The notes below the pieces were generated by a model that did not search any database, was not told where the DNA came from, and was given only the letters and a program-made list of their open reading frames with translations. DNA of 64,000 nucleotides from Planctomonas deserti. Its GTDB lineage: Bacteria; Actinomycetota; Actinomycetes; Actinomycetales; Microbacteriaceae. Shown here piece by piece: positions 20,219 through 31,102 of the stretch. Made by a program: the position numbers and the translations under genes. The stretch is taken from NCBI RefSeq assembly GCF_003067705.1, contig NZ_QANL01000001.1, positions 310,001-374,000 on the forward strand, given 5' to 3'. Numbering within the stretch: position 1 is the stretch's first letter; every line of letters starts with the position of its first letter.

Positions 20219-21574
20219 TCAGTAGTCCGGCTCTCTCTCTCGTTCCGGCCGGGTCCGCGGCTCGGACCGGATGGTCCTCCTGTCGAGGTCGCCCTCGCCG
20301 TCGTCGGGCTCGCGGGTGTCCTCGGTCATGTCGGCCGTGGCCGCCTCCATGAGCGCGATCGCGTTCTCGCGCTCCAGGTCCCGGGGCGGCCGGACGTGCG
20401 TCACCGGGCGGCGACGACCGGCGACAGCCTGGCCGATGCGCTCGGAGTTCGAGGCGAACAGCGGGCCGAGCACGGCCATCAGCAGCACGTAGAGACCGGC
20501 GAACGGTTGCAGCCTCTCGTCCAGCCCCGCGCCGAGCGAGAGCGTCGCGAGGATCAGCGTGAACTCGCCGCGGTTTACCATGATGGCCGCCGTGTTGATG
20601 GCCTGCGGCACGGTGAGCGAGTGCAGCCGGGCGATGACGAAGCCGGACAGGATGTTCACCGCGAAGGTCAGCAGCACCGCCGCGAGCACGAGCGTGACGA
20701 CGCTGCCGAACTCCGCAACGTCGAGCGCGAGGCCGAAGTTCACGAAGAAGAAGGCGGCGAACACGTCGCGCAGCGGCACGCTCGCCCGCTCGATGCGCGC
20801 CCGGTGCCGCGTCGCGCCGAGCACGAGACCGATGAGGAACGCGCCGATGGCGTCGGTCACGCCGATCAGCTCGCCGATGCCGGCGAACATCACGGCGAGG
20901 CCGAAGAACAGGATCGTGAAGAGCTCCTCGTCGCGGGTGCGGGTGAGCCGGGTGACCACCCGGCCGCCCCATCGCGCGACGGCGAACATGACGATGAGGA
21001 ACAGGAACGCGATGGTCAGCTGCATGACGATGGGCCACGCCTCGGTCTCGCCGGAGAGCACGACCGACACGATCGCGAGGTAGACGGCGATGAAGATGTC
21101 GCCGACCACGGTGACGCCGAGCACCACCGGGGTCTCCGTGTTGGCGAGCCTGCGCAGCTCGATGAGCAGCTTCGTGATGATGGCGCTCGAGGAGGTGCCG
21201 ATCATGCCGGCGATGATGAGCGCCTCGCGCGGGCCCCAGCCGATCAGGATGCCGAACAGCAGGCCCGCCCCGGTGTTCAGCAGGATGTAGCTGCCGCCGG
21301 AGAGCAGCAATCGCCCGGCGCTCGTGAAGAACGCGTCCTGATCGAACTCGAGCCCGAGGCTGAACAGCAGGAGCACGAGGCCGAACACCGCGATGAGCTC
21401 GACGTCGGCCGAGTCGAAGTTCAGCGGGAAAACGTGCGTGTTCGGGCTCGCGAGCAGCCCGACCACCATGTAGACGGGGATCGCCGGGAGGCCGATGAGG
21501 GTCCCGAGCCGGCCGAGCACGTAGGCGATGACGAAAAGCAGGCCGAGGATGATGAGGTCTTCGCCGAGGTGCAT
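20219..21574 (-). CDS. CPA2-family cation:proton antiporter, membrane subunit
   Basis: The 451-residue protein has about 12 membrane helices of the KefB/CPA2 type (SLGLEFDQDAFFTS; GTSSSAIITKLLIELRR; DAIGAFLIGLVLGATRHR). The cytosolic tail is short and acidic (EDTREPDDGEGD) and carries no TrkA-N nucleotide domain. The regulatory part is supplied by the separate RCK_C gene 2 bp upstream in the operon. It probably exchanges K+ or Na+ for H+. This split arrangement resembles AmhTM/KhtTU-type systems. Confidence 0.88.
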   Translation of the reverse strand: MHLGEDLIILGLLFVIAYVLGRLGTLIGLPAIPVYMVVGLLASPNTHVFPLNFDSADVELIAVFGLVLLLFSLGLEFDQDAFFTSAGRLLLSGGSYILLNTGAGLLFGILIGWGPREALIIAGMIGTSSSAIITKLLIELRRLANTETPVVLGVTVVGDIFIAVYLAIVSVVLSGETEAWPIVMQLTIAFLFLIVMFAVARWGGRVVTRLTRTRDEELFTILFFGLAVMFAGIGELIGVTDAIGAFLIGLVLGATRHRARIERASVPLRDVFAAFFFVNFGLALDVAEFGSVVTLVLAAVLLTFAVNILSGFVIARLHSLTVPQAINTAAIMVNRGEFTLILATLSLGAGLDERLQPFAGLYVLLMAVLGPLFASNSERIGQAVAGRRRPVTHVRPPRDLERENAIALMEAATADMTEDTREPDDGEGDLDRRTIRSEPRTRPEREREPDY

Positions 21575-21576
21575 GC

Positions 21577-22116
21577 TCAGCCCCCGGGCGGCGCGTCTAC
21601 GCGCTCGTGCTTCGCCGACGAGGACAGGTCACCCGTCCGGTAGAAGTTGAACGCTTTCGCTACCTTCTCCGGGGATCCCGCGACGACGAGGGTGTCGCCG
21701 GGGAAGACTTTGAAGTCGTCGGCCGGGGCCGGGTTCGCGGAGTCCCCGCGCACCACCGCCACGACGGTGAGCCCCACGACGCCGCGCGCGGCCGGGTTGC
21801 CCAGCGGCTGACCGGCGATGTGGTCGTCGTAGTCGACCGTGAACCAGTCGATGCTGAGGCCGGGGATCTGCTCGAGCTTGCCGAGCGACTCCGTGATCCG
21901 GGTGCCGCCGAGGAGTTCGGCGAGGGTGTGCGCCTCGTCCTCGCTGAGCCGCAGGGAGACCTTGCTGCCGTCCGGCCCGTCCTCGTCGTCCGCGAAGGTG
22001 ATGAGGTCGCTGTGGCCGGAGCGGTGCGCGATGACGCCGACCTTTCCCCCGTCGTCCGTGAGGAAGGTATGCAGCACACCGACCCCGGGAAGCTTGACCC
22101 GCCGAACGTCGACCAT
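21577..22116 (-). CDS. Antiporter regulatory subunit with RCK_C (TrkA-C) domain
   Basis: The 179-residue soluble protein has an N-terminal domain (DVRRVKLPGVGVLHTFLTDDG) found in KhtT/AmhM-like subunits and a C-terminal TrkA-C/RCK_C domain at about 95-170 (NPAPADDFKVFPGDTLVVAGS). RCK_C domains bind small nucleotides such as c-di-AMP in several homologues; whether this one does is not visible. It is followed after 2 bp by the antiporter gene and then SURF1, forming one operon. Confidence 0.87.
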   Translation of the reverse strand: MVDVRRVKLPGVGVLHTFLTDDGGKVGVIAHRSGHSDLITFADDEDGPDGSKVSLRLSEDEAHTLAELLGGTRITESLGKLEQIPGLSIDWFTVDYDDHIAGQPLGNPAARGVVGLTVVAVVRGDSANPAPADDFKVFPGDTLVVAGSPEKVAKAFNFYRTGDLSSSAKHERVDAPPGG

Positions 22117-22218
22117 CTCGTACTCCTTGCGTGAGAAGAGGCCAGGACAGTCTAGCCGCGGCCGCCTGCGTGCACGGTCGACGGTTGCGCCGCTGCGAGC
22201 GGCGCCCCGGCCCCTCCC

Positions 22219-23952
22219 CTACAGGGCGGAGGCCGCGATGTCCGGCGCCTCCAGGCGCACCCGGTCGGCGGACTCGTCGTCCGGCTGGGTCTGGCTCTCC
22301 ACCTCGGCGGCGACCCGCTTCAGGTAGTTCGCCACCTCGCTCTGCTCGCGCTCCGCGTCCCAGCCGAGCACGTCGGCCATGAGGGCGGCGGCGACGGGGG
22401 CGGCGGACACGCCGCGGTCCCAGGCCTCGATCGAGATGCGGGTGCGGCGGGCGAGCACGTCCTCGAGGTGCAGGGCGCTCTCGTGGCTCGCGGCGTACAC
22501 GACCTCGGCGCCGATGTAGTCGTCGGCGCCGGGCAGCGGCTCGCCCAGCTCGGGTCGCTCGCGCAGCAGGTCGAGGATCTCGTCCGTCATGGTGCCGTAG
22601 CGGTTCAGCAGGTGCTCGATGCGCGCGCGGTGCACGCCGAACGCCCGGGCGATCTTGCCGCGCCGGTTCCACGCCGCCTGGTAGCCCTCGGCGCCGAGCA
22701 GACCGATGTCCTGGGTGACGCTCTGCGGCACCTTCCCGTCGAGCGCGGCGACGGCCTCGTCGATGGCGTCCTTCGCCATCACGCGGTACGTCGTCCACTT
22801 GCCGCCCGCGATCACGACGAGACCGGGCACGGAGTGGGCGACGAGGTGCTCGCGCGACAGCTTCGAGGTCTGCTCGGACTCGCCGGCGAGCAGCGGCCGC
22901 AGGCCGGCGTAGACGCCCTCGACATCCTCACGGGTCAGCGGCACCTGCAGCACCTGGTTCACGTGCTCGAGGATGTAGTCGATGTCCGCGGCGGTGGCGG
23001 CGGGGTGCGCCTTGTCCAGGCGCCAGTCGGTGTCCGTCGTGCCGAGCAGCCAGTGCCTGCCCCACGGGATCACGAACAGCACGCTCTTCTCGGTGCGCAG
23101 CAGCAGGCCGGTGTTGGACTGGAAGCGGTCCCGCGGCACGACGAGGTGCACGCCCTTCGAGGCCCGCACCTTGAACTGGCCGCGCTCGCCCACCATGGCC
23201 TGGGTGTCGTCCGTCCAGACGCCCGTCGCGTTGACGACCTGACGCGCGCGCACGTCGAACCGCTCCCCCGTCTCCACGTCGTGCGCGTGCACGCCGACGA
23301 CGCGCTGCCCCACCTTAATGAAACCCTCGACGCGCACCCGGCTCGCGGCGTGGACGCCGTAGAAGGAGGCGGTGCGGGCGAGCGACGCGACGTAGCGGGC
23401 GTCGTCGACCTGCGCGTCGTAGTACGTGATGCCGCCGACGAGCGCGTCCTTCGACAGGCTCGGGATGGCGCGCATCACCTGGCGCTTCGACAGGTGCCTG
23501 TGGTGCGGGACGCCGGGCGGGCGGCCGCCGGACCAGCTGAAGATGTCGTACAGCAGCATGCCGGCGCCGATGTAGAGCCGCTCGATGACCGGGGTCTTCA
23601 GCGGGTAGAGGAAACGCACGGGCTTCACGAGGTGCGGCGCGATGCGCTGCAGCAGCAGGCCGCGCTCGATGAGCGCCTCGCGGACGAGGCGGAAGTCCAG
23701 CTGCTCGAGGTAGCGGATGCCGCCGTGCACGAGCTTCGACGAGCGGCTCGACGTGCCGCTCGCCCAGTCCCGAGCCTCGAGCATGCCCACGCTGAGGCCG
23801 CGGGTCACGGCGTCGAGCGCCGCCCCCGTGCCGACGATCCCGCCGCCGACGACGAGGATGTCGAGTTCCTTCTCCTTGAGCGCGGTGATGGCGGCGGCGC
23901 GCTCCTCCGGTCCGAGCTTCGACGAGCGGGACACAGTCCTTCGTGCGGCCAT
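22219..23952 (-). CDS. glpD: GlpD, glycerol-3-phosphate dehydrogenase (FAD)
   Basis: The 577-residue flavoprotein has the FAD-binding glycine motif VVGGGIVGTG at 34-43, the family segment SGTSSRSSKLVHGGIRYLEQ and the C-terminal alpha-helical DAO_C domain. It oxidises glycerol-3-phosphate to dihydroxyacetone phosphate at the membrane. A strong purine-rich site (CGGAGGCAAGGA) precedes the ATG. It shares the substrate pathway with GlpQ, 8 kb away, but not an operon. Confidence 0.94.
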   Translation of the reverse strand: MAARRTVSRSSKLGPEERAAAITALKEKELDILVVGGGIVGTGAALDAVTRGLSVGMLEARDWASGTSSRSSKLVHGGIRYLEQLDFRLVREALIERGLLLQRIAPHLVKPVRFLYPLKTPVIERLYIGAGMLLYDIFSWSGGRPPGVPHHRHLSKRQVMRAIPSLSKDALVGGITYYDAQVDDARYVASLARTASFYGVHAASRVRVEGFIKVGQRVVGVHAHDVETGERFDVRARQVVNATGVWTDDTQAMVGERGQFKVRASKGVHLVVPRDRFQSNTGLLLRTEKSVLFVIPWGRHWLLGTTDTDWRLDKAHPAATAADIDYILEHVNQVLQVPLTREDVEGVYAGLRPLLAGESEQTSKLSREHLVAHSVPGLVVIAGGKWTTYRVMAKDAIDEAVAALDGKVPQSVTQDIGLLGAEGYQAAWNRRGKIARAFGVHRARIEHLLNRYGTMTDEILDLLRERPELGEPLPGADDYIGAEVVYAASHESALHLEDVLARRTRISIEAWDRGVSAAPVAAALMADVLGWDAEREQSEVANYLKRVAAEVESQTQPDDESADRVRLEAPDIAASAL

Positions 23953-24008
23953 TCCTTGCCTCCGAACTTCTAGAGCGGGCCGCTCTCGCGCCCCGCCGAT
24001 CTACGCTA

Positions 24009-25126
24009 TTACGCGAAGTATGGGGCTACAACGACCTCGGAGCGCTGGAACTCCTTGAGGTCGGAGTAGCCGGTCGTCGCCATCGCGCGGCGCAGCGCGC
24101 CGACGAGGTTCACCGTGCCGTCGGCGACGGTCGACGGCCCGTACAGCACCTGCTCGAGCGGGGCGACCTGACCCACCTGCACGCGGTTGCCGCGGGGCAG
24201 CTCGGAGTGGTGCGCCTCGGCGCCCCAGTGGTAGCCGCCGCCAGGCGCATCCGTGGCCCGGGCGAGCGCGGAGCCGAGCATCACGGCGTCCGCGCCCATG
24301 GCGATCGCCTGACGATGTCGCCCGACCGGCCGAGGCCGCCGTCCGCGATCACGTGCACGTAGCGGCCGCCGGACTCGTCGAGGTAGTCGCGGCGAGCGCC
24401 CGCGACGTCGGAGATGGCCGTGGCCATCGGGGCGTGGATGCCGAGCGTGCTGCGGGTGGTCGACGCCGCTCCCCCGCCGAAACCGACGAGCACGCCCGCG
24501 GCGCCGGTGCGCATGAGGTGCAGCGCGGCCGTGTACGTGGCGGCACCTCCGACGATCACGGGCACGTCGAGCTCGTAGATGAACTTCTTGAGGTTCAGCG
24601 GCTTCTGGTTCTTCGACACGTGCTCGGCGGAGACCGTCGTGCCGCGGATGAGGAAGAGGTCGACGCCGGCCTCGACGACGGCCTCGTAGTGGTCCTGGGT
24701 GCGCTGCGGCGACAGCGCCGCCGCGACGGTGACGCCGGCCGCGCGGATCTCCGCGATGCGCGCGCTGATGAGCTCGGGCTTGATCGGCTCGGAGTAGATC
24801 GCCTGCATCCGCTCGATTGCCCCGTCGGCGGGCAGCGCGCGGATCTCCTCGAGCAGCGGCTCGGGGTTCTCGTAGCGCGTCCAGAGCCCCTCGAGGTCGA
24901 GGACGCCGAGCCCGCCGAGCTTGCCCATGCGGATGGCGCTCTCGGGCGAGACGACCGAGTCCATCGGCGCGGCCAGGAACGGGATGTCGAACTGGTACGC
25001 GTCGATCGTCCAGCTGATCGACACGTCCTGAGGGTCACGCGTGCGGCGCGAGGGGACGATGGCGATGTCATCGAACGCGTACACACGGCGGGACCGCTTG
25101 GCGCGGCCGATCTCTACGTCACTCAC
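24009..25126 (-). pseudogene. guaB3: GuaB3, IMP dehydrogenase-family protein, single-base frameshift
   Basis: Two frames make one CBS-less IMPDH-family protein (GuaB3 type). Residues 1-272 (VSDVEIGRAKRSRRVYAFDD to GRSGDIV) run 25126-24311; the rest (MGADAVMLGSALARATDAP to the stop) continues in another frame from 24299. The junction reads GTCAGGCGATCGCC where GTCAAGGCGATCGCC (VKAIA) is expected, so one base is missing near 24310. Total length would be 372 residues. The active-site loop reads GGGAASTTR (A221), lacking the catalytic Cys of GuaB. A sequencing error is possible. Confidence 0.88.
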
Positions 25127-25132
25127 CCCCCA

Positions 25133-25138
25133 AGACTA
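25133..25138 (-). promoter_or_regulatory. -10 box TAGTCT of leaderless guaB3
   Basis: TAGTCT, the six bases TGGGGG, then the GTG start at 25126; the box overlaps the last codons of the ABC-F gene. Confidence 0.55.
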
Positions 25139-26830
25139 CCGGGCGCGCTCGACCCGGCCCTCGTCCCAGACGGGCTCGTCGGACACCGAGACGTGCCCGT
25201 CGGAGCCGAACACGACGAAGCGGTCGAGGCTCCGGGCGAGCCATCGGTCGTGCGTCACCACGAGCACCGTGCCCTCGAAGCGGGAGAGCGCGTCCTCCAG
25301 GGCCTCGGCGGACACGAGGTCGAGGTTGTCCGTCGGCTCGTCGAGCAGCAGCAGGGTCGCGCCGGAGAGCTCGAGCAGGAGGATCTGCAGGCGCGCCTGC
25401 TGCCCGCCCGACAGCGACTCGAACGTCTGCTCCGCCGCCCCGGCCAGCCCGTACCGGTCCAGGGCGCGGCTCGCCTCCTCCCGGGGCATGCCGCGGCGCT
25501 CCGCGTCGCCGACGTGCAGGATGTCGAGCAGCGTGCGCCCGACGAGGTCGGGATGCTCGTGCACCTGCGCGAACCAGCCGGGCACGACCCGGGCGCCGAG
25601 CCGCGCCGAGCCCGTGTGCGGCACGGGCGCGAGGGTCCCGCCGACGCTGGTGCCGTGGCCCAGGGTCGGATCGGGATCGGAGCCGCCGCGGGCGAGCAGG
25701 CGCAGGAAGTGCGACTTGCCCGAGCCGTTCGAGCCGAGGACCCCGACGCGCTCGCCGAACCACACCTCGAGGTCGAACGGGCGCATGAGCCCGGTCAGCT
25801 CGAGGTCCTCGCAGACGATGGCGCGCTTGCCCGTCCTCGCGCCGCGCAGCCGCATCCGCACGTGCTGGTCGCGCGGGCGCTCCTCGGGCGGCCCCGCCTC
25901 CTCGAACTTCCGCAGCCGGGTGAGGGCGGCCTGGTATCGGGAGGCGAAGCCGTCGTTCGCCGCCGCCTTCACCTTCATGGTGCGCACGAGGGTGCGGAGC
26001 TTCTCGTGCTGCTCGTCCCATCGCCGCCGCAGCTCGTCCAGGCGCTCCAGCCGGTCCTCCCGTGCCCGCACGTACCCCTCGAAGCCGCCGCCGTGGGTCC
26101 AGGTGGAGTTGCCGCTCCCGCCCACCTCGAGCGTGATGATGCGATCGGCCGCCCGGGCCAGCAGCTCGCGGTCGTGGGAGACGAGCAGCACGGTCTTCCG
26201 GCTGCGCCGCAGGGACTCCTCGAGCCACCGCTTCGTCGGCACGTCGAGGTAGTTGTCGGGCTCGTCGAGCAGCAGGACCTCGTCCGGGCCGCGCAGCAGC
26301 GCCTCGAGCACCAGCCGCTTCTGCTCGCCGCCGGACAGCGTGCTCAGCGCACGGTACTGCGCCCGGTCGAACGGCACGCCGAGCGCGGCGACGGTGCAGG
26401 TGTCCCACGCCGTCTCCTGCTCGTATCCCCCGGCCTCGGCGTAGTCCGCGAGCGCGCCGGCGTAGCGCATCTGGGCGTCCATCGTGTCGGACTCCAGCAG
26501 CGCATCCTCCGCGGCGTCGAGCGCGAGGGCCGCCTGCCGCACCCGCGGCGGCGCGACGCTCACCAGCAGGTCGCGCACCGTGGCGACGCCGCCCGGGGTG
26601 CCCACGAACTGGTCCATGACGCCGAGGCCGCCGTCGACGGACACGGACACGGACCCGGACGCCGGGCGCAGCTCGCCGCGCAGGATGCGCAGCAGCGTCG
26701 ACTTGCCCGCGCCGTTCGGTCCGATCAGGGCGGCGGTCACGCCGCTCCCCACGGTGAAGCTCACCTCGTCGAGCAGGGGGCGGCCGTCGGGCAGCGCCAG
26801 GGAGACCGCGCTGACGTCGATGTGGCCCAC
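25136..26830 (-). CDS. ABC-F family ATPase
   Basis: The 564-residue protein has two tandem ABC domains and no membrane segments. Domain 1: GPNGAGKST (37-45), LSGGEQKRL, LLLDEPDNYLD. Domain 2: GSNGSGKSH, LSGGQQARL, LLLLDEPTDNLD. The charged linker between them (around 240-310) corresponds to the ABC-F interdomain linker. ABC-F proteins act on ribosomes, in translation control or antibiotic protection; the subtype is not clear. The GTG start has GGGAG about six bases upstream. Confidence 0.9.
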   Translation of the reverse strand: MGHIDVSAVSLALPDGRPLLDEVSFTVGSGVTAALIGPNGAGKSTLLRILRGELRPASGSVSVSVDGGLGVMDQFVGTPGGVATVRDLLVSVAPPRVRQAALALDAAEDALLESDTMDAQMRYAGALADYAEAGGYEQETAWDTCTVAALGVPFDRAQYRALSTLSGGEQKRLVLEALLRGPDEVLLLDEPDNYLDVPTKRWLEESLRRSRKTVLLVSHDRELLARAADRIITLEVGGSGNSTWTHGGGFEGYVRAREDRLERLDELRRRWDEQHEKLRTLVRTMKVKAAANDGFASRYQAALTRLRKFEEAGPPEERPRDQHVRMRLRGARTGKRAIVCEDLELTGLMRPFDLEVWFGERVGVLGSNGSGKSHFLRLLARGGSDPDPTLGHGTSVGGTLAPVPHTGSARLGARVVPGWFAQVHEHPDLVGRTLLDILHVGDAERRGMPREEASRALDRYGLAGAAEQTFESLSGGQQARLQILLLELSGATLLLLDEPTDNLDLVSAEALEDALSRFEGTVLVVTHDRWLARSLDRFVVFGSDGHVSVSDEPVWDEGRVERAR

Positions 26831-26931
26831 GGAGCACTCCCGCCCTCGTCGAGAGGACCGGGTGGCCGAGGAGGCGCCGGCCGGTCCGCCCGCCGTCGGC
26901 GAGCCGACCAGACTATCGGCGCCGCGCCGGG

Positions 26932-28611
<1,680 letters not shown>

Positions 28612-28786
28612 TCAGGCTTCCCGCTATTCCCGTCCATTAGGGTTCACCCTTGGCGCCGCCCATAATGGGCCAAGCTTTCGCCGCGGTGCGAAACATGAGA
28701 GACACAAACGACAAGTAACGTCAGCGACGACGGCGGTACCCCCGGGGACCGGCGCGCCAACCCGACGGCCCCCCTCTGGAGGTTCA

Positions 28787-30118
28787 GTGCCCCAACTTGT
28801 GAGACGTAGACCCATCCTGGCGGTGATCGTCGCGATGCTCGGCGTGATCGTGTCCGTCGGGGTGCTCGTACTGAGCGTGGGCCTCGGCCCCGCCTCGGCG
28901 AGCACGGAACCTGCGCCAACCCCGACCCCCACGAGCGACTTCACCAACACGTTCACGATCGGCGGCATCATCCGCAGCGGCGACGACCCCCTCGAGGGCG
29001 TCGAGGTGGAGGTCGAAGGCCAGGGCTTCAGCGAGGTCGGCACGACCGGCGCGGACGGCCGCTGGGCCGTCAGCGTGCCGTCGGCCGGCGACTACACCGC
29101 GACGCTGCTGCCGGACACCCTGCCCGAGGGCGTGAGCCCGCGGGACCCGGACAACGTGACGCGCGCCGTGACGCTCGGCACGACGAACACCGTCAACGTG
29201 CTGTTCCCGACCGGCGAGCGCGAGATCGTGCGCACGAACATCGCGGACACCATCCTCACGCGCCTCGTCTACGGACTGAACTTCGGCCTGCTGCTCGCGC
29301 TCGGCGCCATCGGCATCTCGCTCATCTACGGTACGACGAGGCTCAACAACTTCGCGCACGGCGAGATGGTGACGTTCGGCGGTGTGGTGTTCTTCTTCTT
29401 CGGCACGGTGCTGAACATGCCCCTGATCGCGGCCATCGCGGTGACGCTCGTGCTGAGCGCGTTCACCGGGTACGCGCAGGACGCGTGGCTGCACAAGCCG
29501 CTCCGGCGACGAGGCGTCGGACTCGTCCAAGCGATGATCGTGACCATCGGCCTGTCGATCCTCGTGCGCTACATCGTGCTGTTCTTCCTGGGCGGCAACA
29601 TCGAGACGCTGGACACCGGGCTCACCGAGACGGTGTCGTTCGGGCCCGTGACCATCACGGTCGCCTCGGTCGTGAGCATGATCGTCAGCGCGGTGATGCT
29701 TGCGCTCGTCGGACTGTTCCTCACCCGCACCCGCATCGGCAAGGCCACCCGCGCCGTGAGCGACAACGCGTCGCTCGCGGCGGCGTCCGGCATCAACGTC
29801 GACCGCATCATCCGGATCGTCTGGGTCATGGCGGCGACGCTCACCGGACTCAGCGGCATCCTGTACGGCATCTTCCGCCAGGTGAACTGGAACATGGGCT
29901 TCCAGATCCTGCTGCTGCTGTTCGCGGCCGTGACCCTCGGCGGCCTGGGCAGCGCGTTCGGCGCGCTGGTGGGCTCCCTCATCATCGGCATCGTCACGGA
30001 GGTCTCGACGGTGTGGATCCCCAACGACCTCCGCTACGCCGTCGCCCTGCTGATCCTGATCGTGGTGCTGCTCGTGCGGCCGCAGGGAGTGCTCGGTCGC
30101 AAGGAAAGGGTGGGTTAG
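28787..30118 (+). CDS. livH: LivH-type branched-chain amino acid permease with an N-terminal extracytoplasmic domain
   Basis: The 443-residue protein starts with a membrane/signal helix (LAVIVAMLGVIVSVGVLVLSVG, split for reading at 11-32) and a Pro/Thr linker, then a beta-rich domain at about 57-141 (GGIIRSGDDPLEGVEVEVEG; GADGRWAVSVPSAGDYTATL) resembling carboxypeptidase-regulatory/Ig-like folds. The LivH permease follows from about 155 (LNFGLLLALGAIGISLIYGT). GTG 28787 has GGAGG four bases upstream. First gene of livHMGF; the permease takes up branched-chain amino acids or related compounds. Confidence 0.9.
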   Translation: MPQLVRRRPILAVIVAMLGVIVSVGVLVLSVGLGPASASTEPAPTPTPTSDFTNTFTIGGIIRSGDDPLEGVEVEVEGQGFSEVGTTGADGRWAVSVPSAGDYTATLLPDTLPEGVSPRDPDNVTRAVTLGTTNTVNVLFPTGEREIVRTNIADTILTRLVYGLNFGLLLALGAIGISLIYGTTRLNNFAHGEMVTFGGVVFFFFGTVLNMPLIAAIAVTLVLSAFTGYAQDAWLHKPLRRRGVGLVQAMIVTIGLSILVRYIVLFFLGGNIETLDTGLTETVSFGPVTITVASVVSMIVSAVMLALVGLFLTRTRIGKATRAVSDNASLAAASGINVDRIIRIVWVMAATLTGLSGILYGIFRQVNWNMGFQILLLLFAAVTLGGLGSAFGALVGSLIIGIVTEVSTVWIPNDLRYAVALLILIVVLLVRPQGVLGRKERVG

Positions 30119-30121
30119 CCC

Positions 30122-31102
30122 ATGGACTGGGGTCAGATTCTCAACAACGCCGCCGGCGAGCTGCTCAGCCCGGTGACGGCGGCATACGCCCTCGCCGCGA
30201 TCGGCATCAGCGTGCACTTCGGCTACGCCGGCCTGCTGAACTTCGGGCAGGCGGGCTTCATGGCCGTCGGCGCGTACGCCTTCGTCATCGCGACGCTCTC
30301 GTTCGACGCCCCGCTGTGGGCGGCGTTCCTCGCGGCGATCCTCGCCAGCGTCGTGTTCGCGTTCCTGCTCGGCATCCCGACGCTGCGGCTGCGGGCCGAC
30401 TACCTCGCCATCGTCACGATCGCCAGCGCGGAGATCGTGCGCTACGTCGTGTCGACGACGGGGCTCACCGAGTACACCGGCGGCGCCGCGGGCCTGTCCG
30501 GCTTCAACGACGCGTTCGTGGGCATCAATCCGTTCCCGACCGGCTCGTACGGCTTCGGCCCCTGGACCTACACGGCCAACCAGCTGTGGATCCGCGTGTT
30601 CGGCTGGGGCCTCGTCGTGCTCGCCACGGTGCTCGTCTACCTGCTCATGCGTAGCCCCTGGGGCCGCGTCGTGAAGGGCATCCGCGAGGACGAGGACGCC
30701 GTCCGCAGCCTCGGCAAGAACGTGTACGCCTACAAGATGCAGGCGCTCGTGCTCGGCGGCGTGCTCGGCTCGCTCGCGGGCGTGGTGTTCGTGCTTCCCC
30801 GCGCGGTCCAGCCGGGCAACTACGGCACGACGCTCACGTTCTTCATCTGGACGATGCTGCTGCTCGGCGGCGCCGCGACGCTGTTCGGTCCCATCATCGG
30901 CGCGATGATCTTCGCGACGCTGCTGACGCTCAGCGACGGCATCCTCCGCGGACTCATCTCCGCGGACATCATCACCTTCATCTCCACCACCCAGGCCGGT
31001 CAGATCCGGTTCATGATCATTGGAGCGGTGCTCATGCTGCTGGTCGTCTTCCGGCCGCAGGGCATCTTCGGCAACAAGAAGGAGCTGTCGTTCAATGTCT
31101 GA
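30122..31102 (+). CDS. livM: LivM-type branched-chain amino acid permease
   Basis: The 326-residue protein has about eight to ten membrane helices with the LivM pattern: LNFGQAGFMAVGAYAF near 40-55, the LRADYLAIVTIASAEIVRY segment, and the coupling loop SPWGRVVKGIREDEDAVRSLGKN that contacts the ATPases. The start lies 3 bp after the livH stop, and the last codons overlap the livG start by 8 bp. It pairs with LivH as the membrane channel. Confidence 0.95.
   Translation: MDWGQILNNAAGELLSPVTAAYALAAIGISVHFGYAGLLNFGQAGFMAVGAYAFVIATLSFDAPLWAAFLAAILASVVFAFLLGIPTLRLRADYLAIVTIASAEIVRYVVSTTGLTEYTGGAAGLSGFNDAFVGINPFPTGSYGFGPWTYTANQLWIRVFGWGLVVLATVLVYLLMRSPWGRVVKGIREDEDAVRSLGKNVYAYKMQALVLGGVLGSLAGVVFVLPRAVQPGNYGTTLTFFIWTMLLLGGAATLFGPIIGAMIFATLLTLSDGILRGLISADIITFISTTQAGQIRFMIIGAVLMLLVVFRPQGIFGNKKELSFNV

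Noticed and set aside
28685-28708. Seven-codon ORF (MRDTNDK) upstream of livH, as a possible leader peptide
   Set aside because: It has no branched-chain residues and no clear Shine-Dalgarno or attenuator hairpin.
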